DNA of 64,000 nt from Tritrichomonas musculus (Eukaryota; Parabasalia; Tritrichomonadida; Tritrichomonadidae), in contig JAPFFF010000038.1 of the NCBI GenBank assembly GCA_039105265.1, positions 310,001 to 374,000 of the forward strand. Reading direction: 5' to 3'. The translations under genes and the position numbers were made by a program. How positions within the stretch are numbered: position 1 is the first letter of the stretch; every line of letters starts with the position of its first letter. Positions 54,955 to 64,000 of this stretch are shown here, piece after piece. The notes beneath the pieces are model-generated. The model did not search any database, had not been told where the DNA came from, and saw only the letters and a list, made by a program, of their open reading frames with translations.

Positions 54955-56376
54955 ATGCTACTAATAACATTTCTTTTTTCAATTACATTTAGACAAAATT
55001 TTACTGTAGATGCAGGATCTGGAATAATTTCATTAAATAGGCGATTTGGGCTAGTTTCAGGAGCAACTTATTCTTTTAATTTTTATGACGCAAACGATAT
55101 AGACTCAATTCTTGTGCTAGTTGCCACAAGAAATGACGCAATTGATTACCTAAATAGCGCATCTGACAATCATATATGTAAAGGCAAGCACATTAACTAT
55201 TCTCATGTTGTTCCAATAGACAAAAATGGATTTGGATCTGTTTCTGGAACTATATTCAAAAAAAATATGTACTATACAGTTTTATCTCCATGTGAAAATG
55301 ATCTCAAATATTCTTTTCAAATTCAATATATCAATCTTAATAGTTACCTTAGCTATGATGAAAAGCCATGTTTGATATCAATGCCAATTGTTGCAGGTAT
55401 TGTTTGCATTTTATATGTTGTTTGGCTAGCTAATTGGTTTATGTATTTTTCATTGAAAAACAGTTTACATTTATATTTCACAATTGGCTTAACTTTAACT
55501 ACAGTCTACTATCTTATATTCGTTTTTGAAGAACGCAATCGAAATATATCCGATGATCCATCTCCAATTTATGTTTCGAGAAAAGTTTTCCGCGTTCTGC
55601 ATGAAGCCATTTTATTATCTGCAATGTTAATGGCTAGTGAAGGTTGGTGTATTGTACGTAAAACGATCACTATTTGGGGAATGATTGGTAATTTCATCAT
55701 GAGTGCCTTTGTTACAGTTACTTTAGCTGTTTATGATTTTGCAGATTTTGGAACCATAGGAACATTAATTACTCTATTTTGCTTGTTTATTGTTCTTGCT
55801 GTTTTTATCATATTTATGATGCATAATATTCGAAAAGCCAGACAAGCTGTTGATGCTCATTTATATGTTATTGCAGAAGAAGGCATTAATCCAGAAACAA
55901 CTCCTGTTTTTCGAAAATTAGGCATTCTTCGAGTTGTTGTCTTTTCAGTTCTTGGCTATTTTATTGCTCTCTTCATGAGATCTGCTTTTAGTTTTATTTG
56001 GCCTCTTCCGGTTTGGATTTTACAACTTGTTTATGATATTGTAACTACTTCCTTCATTGGTGTAATAGCATTTGTATTTAGAATGAGAAAAGAATCGTCA
56101 AAAGGCTACATTTCAATTGGCGATGACGGAGAACAAGAACCCAGAGTGTTCGATAGCGAAGATATTCAAACAATTGACTGGAGATCTGCAACAGCAGAAG
56201 AAGGAGCAAATATTCGCTCATATGAGGAAGGAATGCAACTGCCAGCCCAACCATATATTACTAATAAAAAATCTACAAGCGGAAATTTGTTTGCTGATAA
56301 AGGAAAGAAGAACAATAACAAAGATAATGATGAACAGAGAAATCAAAACCTCCTTAATGATAATACTGAACTTTGA
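54955..56376 (+). CDS. Seven-TM GOST/lung-7TM-receptor-like protein
   Basis: 473 residues. N-terminal signal peptide (MLLITFLFSITF), then a luminal or extracellular beta-rich domain of about 125 residues with several Cys, then seven hydrophobic helices between about 138 and 385. The second TM region resembles the WxxxxxxxxxxLhxyFtIG pattern, and MLMASEGWCIVRKTI fits the AxGWxIVRxxL signature of the GPR107/GPR108/TMEM87/lung-7TM group. A hydrophilic tail of about 90 residues follows. Family members act in Golgi-to-endosome transport. Assignment is by layout and this one motif. Confidence 0.6.
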   Translation: MLLITFLFSITFRQNFTVDAGSGIISLNRRFGLVSGATYSFNFYDANDIDSILVLVATRNDAIDYLNSASDNHICKGKHINYSHVVPIDKNGFGSVSGTIFKKNMYYTVLSPCENDLKYSFQIQYINLNSYLSYDEKPCLISMPIVAGIVCILYVVWLANWFMYFSLKNSLHLYFTIGLTLTTVYYLIFVFEERNRNISDDPSPIYVSRKVFRVLHEAILLSAMLMASEGWCIVRKTITIWGMIGNFIMSAFVTVTLAVYDFADFGTIGTLITLFCLFIVLAVFIIFMMHNIRKARQAVDAHLYVIAEEGINPETTPVFRKLGILRVVVFSVLGYFIALFMRSAFSFIWPLPVWILQLVYDIVTTSFIGVIAFVFRMRKESSKGYISIGDDGEQEPRVFDSEDIQTIDWRSATAEEGANIRSYEEGMQLPAQPYITNKKSTSGNLFADKGKKNNNKDNDEQRNQNLLNDNTEL

Positions 56377-56769
56377 GTATTATCGATCTTTTATTTATTT
56401 ATTTATTTTTGATTACTAATTAACTAAATTTTATATAATGAAAGTAATCTTTATTTTGATTTTTATTTACTTTTATACCTTATATGACAAATAATTATTA
56501 GTATTTTTATTTCATATATCATATATGATAAATCATTATCATTATGACTTACTTATATGAATTCGCACATCATTTGACAAGTATTCATCTATTTCCTGCA
56601 ATTTTTTTTTTTCTAAAAATTACAAATAAATATAATATAGAAAAGTAAGTTTTAAAACTATTTTGATGTGATCATGAAAAACAATATTAAAAATATAATA
56701 AAACAATATTTCTTTTAGTACTTTAATCAATAAATAAATATATAAAAATACTTATTGCTGCTTACAAAG
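56377..56769. other. AT-rich intergenic region between convergent genes
   Basis: Nothing recognisable beyond AT-rich sequence. It separates the 3' ends of the seven-TM gene and the Sm-like gene. Confidence 0.5.
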
Positions 56770-57006
56770 TTAATCAACATGAACCATACTTAATATATTT
56801 ACTCTTGGAATGATCAAAACATCTTTTTCATCATCATTACCATCATAATGGACGCATTTGGGAATATCATGCAACGAATCATCAATTGGATACAGTGAAA
56901 AATGATGCAATACAATATCATTCTGGTCAACTGAAGAAAGGATGCCACGGGCTCGAAGTTTATCTTTAATAATTACGCAAACTCTCTTTTTGAGATATGC
57001 TTCCAT
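56770..57006 (-). CDS. Sm-like (LSm-fold) small protein
   Basis: 78 residues from MEAYLKKRVCVIIKD. A longer start adds ten hydrophobic residues and seems less likely. KRVCVIIKDKLRARGILSSVDQNDIVLHHF follows the Sm1 pattern (V.V.LKD...GxLxxxDxxxNxxL), and VLIIPRVNILSMVHVD follows Sm2 (hxIxxxNIxxh). LSm proteins form rings on RNA in splicing or decay. Which LSm (1-8 or an unusual one) cannot be told. The Sm2 lacks the common RG pair, so a non-canonical member is possible. Confidence 0.6.
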   Translation of the reverse strand: MEAYLKKRVCVIIKDKLRARGILSSVDQNDIVLHHFSLYPIDDSLHDIPKCVHYDGNDDEKDVLIIPRVNILSMVHVD

Positions 57007-57036
57007 GATGAAATAATAATTAATAAACGTAAACAA

Positions 57037-57672
57037 AAACTCACACTATTTTCACATAAGTTTTATAAAATCATACCAATTATTTTGTTTATTCATAAAT
57101 GATATTATTTTTTTTTTTTTTTTTTATTAAAATATAACCAAGTAACATTTTATATGCTATGAGATATTGATCATTTAATTATCTCAATGCTATTATAATC
57201 CAAAAATTAATACCATTTAATGCATTTTTTTATGAAACAAGTAATTGCTTTGCAGGTTTTGAAAATTTTTAAACAGATCAAAAATTTTTCACATTTTCAT
57301 CAATTAAATGAATGAGCAACAAAATAAAATTTTAATTCTTTTTTCATTATGATGATATCGATATTGATTGAAGATGAATAAAAAATTTTGATAAATTATC
57401 ATATAGATTTAGAAATACATAAATTAGGGTTTTAATTTATGTCTGAATAAATCAATGAATCTATCGATAATGAATCAAGAATAGGTAAGAATAAAAAGTA
57501 AAGTTGAAAATGTCAAAATGTTAATATTTCAAAATTAAAGGCGATTTGAAAAAGTATTCAAAAATGGTATTTCACTTTTTGTAATGTTATTTGGTTGTTA
57601 AAACTTTTTGATAAAAAAACATTTATCGAAAAAGTTCAAAAATTTTTTATTTACTGTTTTAATAATTCAGCA
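57037..57672. other. AT-rich intergenic region
   Basis: No gene. A 20-base T-run lies at about 57107-57126. It leads into the palindromic repeats at 57673. Confidence 0.5.
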
Positions 57673-57961
57673 AAAACTACCACCTAACTGCATCATAAAC
57701 ACACTAAATACACACCAACAAAGTTTCGCGAAACAGCACCATCAACACAACGCTGTTTCGCGAGCATTTTTTTAGTTATTCTCCATCACATAAAAATCAC
57801 AGAAACTACCACCTAACCGCATCATAAACACACTAAACACACACCAACAAAGTCTCGCGAAACAGCACCACCACCACAACGCTGTTTCGCGAGCATTTTT
57901 TTTAGCTATTCTCCATCACATAAAAATCACAAAAAAACTACCACCTAACCGCATTATAAAC
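57673..57961. repeat. Tandem repeat of about 130 bp with internal palindrome
   Basis: Two full units and the start of a third, periods about 129 and 132 bases, beginning AACTACCACCTAAC. Each full unit contains TCGCGAAACAGC and its exact complement GCTGTTTCGCGA: 57726-57737 with 57752-57763 and 57855-57866 with 57881-57892, with 14-base loops. The hairpin arms are GC-rich in very AT-rich surroundings and are conserved between units. It lies 120 bases upstream of the MULE-type transposase ORF and could be its terminal or regulatory repeat. Confidence 0.85.
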
Positions 57962-58084
57962 AATTAAACAAACAAAACTAAATACTTTAAAATCAAATTA
58001 CCAAATATTTATCTCTATATTTTACTCCTATTTTGATCTTCCGTTTATAATTTTCTTGTTCCGTTTATTATTATTTTTTAATTT

Positions 58085-59756
58085 ATGCTTTTCTATACAA
58101 CCAATCCTCCTTTATTAACTGATGATATATTTTATACAACGCGCCAAAGAAAATGGATAGAAATATTTCCACAAAATCAACCAAAGTTTGATCTCATTGC
58201 ATTATTAGATTTTGCTGATTCTTTAACTGATAAGTATTTTTGTACCAATTTTGCAACATATTCAAATGTTATATCAATAAAAGCAAGACACATTTCTTTA
58301 AAAGAGCCAAATTCGGAATCTGTAAAAATTACAATTACAGATAATTATACTAATATTCATGTTTATCTCAAAGATAGCTTTAACCAGTTAAACAGGATAA
58401 AAATAAAAGATATATATTTTATTTGTTTTCATATGTTATTCCAAGAAAAAGAAAATTTTTTATTCTTTAATAGCACAAATAATATGAATAAGTATCTTTT
58501 ATATCCAAATTCAGTTTTATATACGCTAGGGAATTATGTTGCCAAAAAGCCTGTTTCTTCTCCGAAATTCTTAAAAGTCGCTTTCAATTGCTTTTTATGC
58601 ATTAAAACTCAAAAACAACAACAAAGTTCAATACCAACGCACAATGATTTATACCAAATGGTTCAGCATTTACCTGGTTTTGTGTTAATAAAAACCTTAG
58701 ATAGTAATGATTGCAGATATTTAAATTTAAAATTTTTAAAAAGGAACGGTTCAATATTCACTTACAATAATGTTTCAAAAGTTTTAAAAGGTTTAGTTTA
58801 TATTATGCCTTGGGCAGTTGAAATTGTTAGACAAATGCATTTTTTAGAAATAGACGCTTCTTTTAAAGCAATCCGCCCTTATAATTATTGTATATTTCAT
58901 TGTGTTATTTATAATAGTTCTATTCCATTTGCGCTTTCAATTTATCCTACAGAAAAAACACAACTTTATGAACTACTTTTTGATGGACTGTCTCATTATA
59001 AAATAGATTCTGGATCATTTGAAAAAAAAACACGTTCTTTCAGATATGGGTGATGCCATAATATCCTTTTCTAAAAAACATTTTATGCAAAATCATTTTT
59101 GTCACCGCCATTTAATTGAAGCTTTTGGAGCCAATTCTGGTTTTGGATTTTGGGTCAGAAACATTCTGAAATGTAAAACTAAAATTGAATTTTTACAAAT
59201 TCGTGAAGAAATTTTGGCAGAAATTTTTGCATATAAAGAAAAAGTTGAACTTTTAGAATTAAAGCAGTAAATTCTTGACAAAATTAATGAAAAATTGTGT
59301 AATATAGAAATAATGTTAACTTTACCAGAAGAAATTGAAAATGAAAAAAACACTCATAACGAAAAAATTATTCAAAGTAAATATTTTTTACCAAAGTGGG
59401 CAAATTGGTACAGACGTGCATATCATATTCCCAGGTGTTCCAACCATTCGGAAGGAGCACATGGGAATATTAACCAAACCCTCAACAAACATGGAACTTT
59501 CTCCATTAAATCAGGCATAAAAAGTATAACAGATTATATTTTTAGTTATTTAAAAAATAGAGAAGAATCATTCAGAAGTTTATTTAACAAAAAGCATTCA
59601 AAAATTCGTGAAAAAATAAGAGAAATTTTGAAAAAAAAAAAGACGATCAATATTTTCAATTCTCTCAAAAAAATTGTGATTGTGAAGATGATATTTATAA
59701 CTTGTCTATATATGGCGTTAAGTTCCTATGTATTCATACAGTTTTGCACAAGTTAA
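58085..59756 (+). pseudogene. MULE-type transposase, broken
   Basis: A Mutator-like transposase. The DDE core reads MHFLEIDASFKAIRPYNY (first Asp), VLSDMGDAIISFSKKH (second Asp), FCHRHLIEAFGANS (the CxH helix of the family) and HSEGAHGNINQTL (Glu). The frame shifts by one near 59030, and a TAA lies at 59268 before the C-terminal part resumes in the same frame. The N-terminal part is otherwise open for 322 codons. The family is abundant in trichomonads. A foldback element is inserted about 75 bases after the last frame. Confidence 0.8.
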
Positions 59757-59814
59757 TTTTCAATGATTTTTTCCAAAATGTTATTTTAAAAACAGATATT
59801 GATTTTTATGAATT

Positions 59815-60150
59815 GTTTTTATTATCTTTCTTTTGCAAGAGAGATTGTGCCTCAGCTTTTTGAGAGAACTAATTGAAAGAAAAAATAGGAGAAAAATGGA
59901 GAATAATATTTTGAGAATATTTATGTAAATAAAAAAATTGATGCATCTTTTTATATTTTTACATAATTTTTACCGAGACTTACATCAAAAGGAAGGATCG
60001 GTAAAAATTTTGTAACATAAAAAGATGCATTTTTTTTAACATGAATAGTCTCAGTAAATATTATTCTACATTTTCTTCTTATTTTTTTCTATTAGTTCTC
60101 TCAAAAAGCTGAGGCACAATCTCTCTTGCAATAGTTTTTATTATCTTTCA
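59815..60150. repeat. 16-bp target-site duplication around the foldback element
   Basis: GTTTTTATTATCTTTC at 59815-59830 is repeated exactly at 60135-60150, directly bordering the foldback element on both sides. Confidence 0.85.
59831..60134. mobile_element. 304-bp foldback (MITE-like) element
   Basis: The two halves are inverted copies of each other. The outer 42 bases (TTTTGCAAGAGAGATTGTGC on the left) match the right end with one mismatch. Imperfect pairing continues almost to the centre, including GATGCATCTTTTTAT and TTTTTACCGA with their complements. The unpaired centre is about 20 bases (near 59983-60000). No coding capacity. It probably moves with a transposase supplied in trans. The 16-bp duplication is longer than for usual DNA transposons. 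Confidence 0.85.
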
Positions 60151-60956
60151 AATTTTACCCAAATTCATTTTATGAAGGTCAAAAATTTGATTCAAATATT
60201 GACCTTTTAGTTCAAAAAATTTGTTCATTTTTTTGTTACCCAATATCCATTTTATCAGAATGATGAAATGATACCAATAATATCGCAGTTATCAAAAGAA
60301 TTTCTTCAATGTTTTAGATATGAATTGCCTCCTTTTATCAAGATTGATTTTGATAACTATAAAAAAAACTACACATCAGTCATTGATGATGACGACGAAG
60401 TAAAAAAAAAATAATATTATTTATTAAGAAAAACTGCAAATATGCGTTCAATCAATCGAAAGAAAAAGAAGATAATAAAGAAATAAATTTCTGGTTTAGT
60501 GAAACAGATGATGAAATCGATAAATTAATAAAAGAAAAATATTTTCAAGTAAAACATGAAATCCGTTTAGTATATCCAAAGCTAGGAGAAGATATTGATT
60601 CATTGTGTTTTTACAATTATATGGAACACATTAAAAAAGTCATATATACAAAAGAAGATATAGAAAAAAATGATTTAAATATTTTAGCAGTACTAGCAAC
60701 TTTTAAAATTGAATGCTGGATTTCTGCAGATAATATAGCAGGTGAAAATAGATTTTTTGGCTAAAAAAAGAAAAATGATATTATTAAGGTGGTTCTACTT
60801 AACCGCCGTAACCGCTTTTTTTACACGGCTGGTTCTCGATGAATATTTAATGTTTACAAACCAAACTCAAAACATAAATTATGATCTTTTTCAATTTTTA
60901 TCTGATCATACTTTTTTGCAATTCGACCGCTCACAGGAAAATAATATAATATAGAG
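60151..60956 (+). pseudogene. Repeat-family gene remnant downstream of the foldback element
   Basis: Protein-like runs in changing frames: YQNDEMIPIISQLSKEF followed by LPPFIKIDFDNYK near 60255-60410, then LVYPKLGEDIDSLCFYNYM and ILAVLATFKIECWISADNIA near 60570-60750. Finally an open frame 60742-60954 reads YLTAVTAFFTRLVLDEYLMF. At least three frame changes or stops are seen. It may be the 3' part of the MULE-type element or a second decayed element. No domain is recognised. Confidence 0.5.
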
Positions 60957-61656
60957 CTGGTTGACAAAATAAAAACTTATTATTTTGATAAATGCTTTAA
61001 AATATAAGTAGGTAGGTATGACATATATTTATATTTTAGTCCATGAGTCATTTCGACTGGCCATTTTTGAGAAAATGGTTTCTCAAATCTAAGTAATTAT
61101 TTGCTTTTTTTGATCAAAATATAATTTAAGCAATTTAAATAATAATAGTATTGGGTAATTATTATAAATATATGAAATGAAAGAAATGATTAAAAAAAAT
61201 TTTCGAGATATTTTTATTTTTCAGAAAAAAATGAAAAGTTGAGCATTTATTTTTATGATCATGATTGCCCTTATCTCAATAATTATGTTTATTGTATACC
61301 TTATCTTGTTAAGTATTTATTTTGCATATTGAAATTTTGAATACCAAATATGATAATTAAATAAACATTATTTTATTAAAAAACTTTCATATTCGGTTAA
61401 CGTATTTATTTCAATTTTTTAAGTGTATTATCAAATTTTCAATCATCTCATAGAAATATTAATTAAATTTCATAATTGAATTTTAAGCTTCTATTTTTAA
61501 ATAATTCGACCTGATTTTTTAAATCATATCATGATATATAATAAAGTATCAACTAAGTAATAATCTTATTAAATGAATTGGCATTTTGACTGGCCAATTT
61601 TTAGATAATTGTGAATAATTTTTTTATTATCATTCAACTTTTTCAATAAGATATTT
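60957..61656. other. AT-rich stretch
   Basis: No gene. TTTTGACTGGCCAATTTTTAGA near 61583 partly repeats TTTCGACTGGCCATTTTTGAGA at about 61047, a direct repeat about 535 bases apart that may be part of a decayed element. Confidence 0.45.
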
Positions 61657-62239
61657 TTGATGAAAGGGATAGAGAAAGCTCGAGAAGCTTTGCGATTAAA
61701 AAGAGAAAATCATGCCAAAGCGATTGGTCAAAGTATCAAAAATCTAAGAAATAGCATTCAAAATGATGATCCTTTTTTAGCAATAAATTTAGCAATGAAT
61801 GAAGAAATATCAAAGTTAAAATCTCATCTAGAATATCTTTATAGTTTAATTGAAAGATATTCAATTATTATCAAAAATCTTTTGGGCAAAATTGACAATT
61901 CAATTGGTAAAATAATAATTGATATTTTTTATTTATTTATTAACAATAAATACGATAACCCCGAAAGATTTGATGATTTGATGAAAATGTGTTTAGAAAT
62001 TTATGACGCTTCTGACCAAGCTTATGATATTTTAAAAAAAATATTCCTATTCTTCCCTCAAAAGATGGATTAGAGGAATACAGGAAAAAATATTTTAACA
62101 ATTTCGATGACGATCTACTAGATTTGGAAAAAATGAAGAATATTGTCACTACTTTTAAACAAGAATATAAAATATTTAATAAAACCAAAATTTATGCTTC
62201 CCTGGCAGTAGATGCCTTATTTTTTAAGCCAAATATATA

Positions 62240-63531
62240 GGGTGTCCAAAAAAATTTGAGCATCTCAATTTGTAAGCTAGGGAGTCTAAGTTTCATATAA
62301 GTATTTTATAGTATAGATGTGACATTATTAATATTATAATTATTAACTCCGAAAACAAAATACATGTTGCAATATAATAAAAAATATTTGAAAAAATTGA
62401 ATTTATTTTTTTCTGTACTTTTATTTATTTTATTAATGGCATTGGATCAGCGATCAATCGCAATATTTCTCCATCTACAGGGGAAAAACAAAAAAGCAAT
62501 TCATGCTGAAATGCTTATTGTATTGAAAGGAGAATGTGTTGGGTATTCATCAATTACAAGATTCATCAGAGAATTCCAAGTTTTCAATATAATAAAGCCA
62601 TGCAAAAAGGAAGAAAAAGTAAACGTACTTGATGAAATTGATTTCTTAATTAAAGATGTTGTTGACGAAGAACCATTTTTGTCCGTTCGTCAAATTGCTA
62701 AGAGAACAGGTATACCAAAAAGTACTGTGTTTGACAGAATGACTTCAAAACTTGGATATATTTCTAAGCATCTTAAGTGGATCCCATATCTGCTCTCCGA
62801 TGAGCAAAAACAAAATCGAGTCATTATTTCAATTGACCTTCTCAAGGTCATTCAAAAGCAAGAGCGCCAAGGTTGGAAGTATTTCGTAACTGGGGATGAA
62901 TCTTGGTTCTATTTAAGTTACGACTATGAACGTCAATGGGTAGTATCTGGAGAAGAGCCTGATTTTAGAGTAAAGAAGATGATTTCTTCAGAAAAATTGA
63001 TGATCAGCGTTTTTTGGAACCCAAATGGAATTGTCTTAGTAGACGCTCTTCCAAAGGGACAAAAATTCAATTCTGAATATTACATCAATAATATACTCAA
63101 AAAGCTTCATGAATCAGGAGGAGGATTTCCAGATACAAATGGGAAAAAGTTAAATGTCCATGCCGATAACGCAAGGCCTCACACATCTAAAATGACTATA
63201 AGATATTTCGAAACCCATGGAATGAAGAAGGTGCCTCACCCAGCTTTCTCGCCGGATTTGGCACCTTCTGATTTCTTTTTATTTGGTTATGTGAAATTAA
63301 AATTAGAAGGTCAATCATTCACCTCACGAGATGAGCTTTTTTCAGAAGTTACACAAATTTTGAATGAAATTCAACCTGATGTTTTAAAAAGTGCATTTCT
63401 CAATTGGAAAGAAAGATTACAAACAATAATTAATAATGGTGGAGAATATATTTAATAAACTTTAAAAATATATAATTAATTGTTTTTATTCTTAATTAGA
63501 AATAGAGATGCTCATATTTTTTTGGACACCC
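62240..63531 (+). mobile_element. mariner transposon, apparently complete
   Basis: 1292 bp. The ends are 28-base inverted repeats, GGGTGTCCAAAAAAATTTGA on the left with the matching right end at 63505-63531, differing at about one or two positions. TA dinucleotides flank both sides. Because the flanks read ATATATA and TATAAA, the exact register of the TA duplication is ambiguous by two bases. One intact transposase gene lies inside. Complete ends plus an open gene suggest recent insertion. Confidence 0.9.
62436..63455 (+). CDS. mariner transposase (DD34D)
   Basis: 339 residues from MALDQRSIAIFLHLQG. An upstream ATG at 62364 would add 24 hydrophobic residues before the N-terminal helix-turn-helix, so the internal start is preferred. 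Two HTH regions (about 5-45 and 85-115) are followed by the linker motif HLKWIPYLLSDEQK (WVPHEL-like). Catalytic residues are Asp in VTGDESWFYL, Asp in VHADNARPHTSK and Asp in SPDLAPSDFFLFG, with exactly 34 residues between the second and third. All are present and the frame is open, so it may still be active. Confidence 0.92.
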   Translation: MALDQRSIAIFLHLQGKNKKAIHAEMLIVLKGECVGYSSITRFIREFQVFNIIKPCKKEEKVNVLDEIDFLIKDVVDEEPFLSVRQIAKRTGIPKSTVFDRMTSKLGYISKHLKWIPYLLSDEQKQNRVIISIDLLKVIQKQERQGWKYFVTGDESWFYLSYDYERQWVVSGEEPDFRVKKMISSEKLMISVFWNPNGIVLVDALPKGQKFNSEYYINNILKKLHESGGGFPDTNGKKLNVHADNARPHTSKMTIRYFETHGMKKVPHPAFSPDLAPSDFFLFGYVKLKLEGQSFTSRDELFSEVTQILNEIQPDVLKSAFLNWKERLQTIINNGGEYI

Positions 63532-64000
63532 TATAAAAGTAAATAGTAATGGAACGACATCTGGTTTTTTGGTTGATCCTAAAATCGATAAAAAACAATT
63601 TAAAATATTTTCAAAAGATATTGAAAACTTTACAAAATTCATTCAGAAAAACTGGCAGAATATCGTTAGAGCTGGATTTGTTTTTCAATTAAATCCTTTA
63701 AATCATTTTTACAAATCTATAATTCTGCATATAATTCCTCATTCAAATGGGAAAGCCAACTCAAAAACGATAGAAATATTATACAAAATTAAAAACATTT
63801 TAAAGAATTACAGAATTGAAATAATTTGCTTCTCATTTGATGGAGATAATTGTTATAAAGTTTTAAATCAAACATTTTATCAAAGCTATATTAACCGTTT
63901 ATTAAAATACAATTTTATTCAAAATAGCAGAATTCTTTCAATGAGAATTAATCCTGATTTCAAACATATTATTAAAAGACTAAGATATCGAATTTTGACT

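Larger units (their letters stand above)
61657..64000 (+). pseudogene. Repeat-family gene interrupted by a mariner insertion
   Basis: The 5' part starts at MMKGIEKAREALRLKRENH with a long helix and is open to 62073. It resumes in another frame as KDGLEEYRKKYFNNFDDDL and runs to SLAVDALFFKPNI at 62240, where the mariner begins. After the mariner the text continues as NSNGTTSGFLVDPKIDKKQF, FVFQLNPLNHFYKSIILHII and ICFSFDGDNCYKVL to the end of the window. LAVDALFF and FSFDGDNCY look like RNase-H-fold strands with Asp, so a transposase-like origin is possible. The gene continues past 64000. Confidence 0.6.

Overview
The window is AT-rich, with intronless protein genes, Inr-like core promoters (TCAYW a few bases before the ATG) and the mobile-element mix of parabasalid protists: a Polinton/Maverick, MULE, mariner and Tc1-like transposons. 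Together with a many-pass membrane PAS-adenylyl cyclase, this suggests a trichomonad, most likely a Tritrichomonas- or Trichomonas-like genome. The assignment is an inference from gene families, because no rRNA or species marker is present.

Layout. Positions 1-1986 hold decayed DNA, including a probable hAT transposase scrap. Positions 1987-27520 are one Polinton/Maverick of 25.5 kb that looks whole. It has 231-bp terminal inverted repeats and 21 genes: protein-primed DNA polymerase B, retroviral-type integrase, packaging ATPase, Ulp1-like protease, double-jelly-roll major capsid protein, candidate minor capsid proteins, two very large related proteins, a bZIP-like protein, an HNH nuclease and small unknowns. 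Most genes lie on the minus strand. Positions 28309-29464 carry a broken Tc1/IS630-type transposase.

Positions about 29500-36900 hold the most interesting region, a virus-like element related to CRESS-DNA viruses. A complete HUH-endonuclease/SF3-helicase Rep faces left. Eight tightly packed genes face right. Four of these are divergent paralogues of a CRESS-type capsid protein, and the last encodes a 763-residue repeat-domain protein. A cruciform-forming sequence containing TAATATTAC lies beyond the 3' end of Rep. The rightward genes are each preceded by an Inr-like start cassette. A 19-base version of it is identical before four of these genes and before one Polinton gene.

Positions 36960-43970 contain two unrecognised acidic or charged ORFs, a long AT-rich desert with an inverted-repeat pair, and a ubiquitin-protease pseudogene. 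Positions 43973-57010 are ordinary host chromosome: adenylyl cyclase, an importin-beta/exportin-like karyopherin, a coiled-coil protein, tRNA-Gly(TCC), a low-complexity Asn/Asp-rich protein, a seven-TM GOST/lung-7TM-like protein and an Sm-like protein. Positions 57670-64000 are again mobile DNA: palindromic 130-bp tandem repeats, a broken MULE transposase, a 304-bp foldback element with a 16-bp target duplication, and a broken repeat-family gene carrying a nearly perfect mariner (DD34D).

In both capsid-bearing elements the genes form a self-contained set for replication and particle building. The flanking host genes are single-copy-looking housekeeping genes, each with its own promoter.
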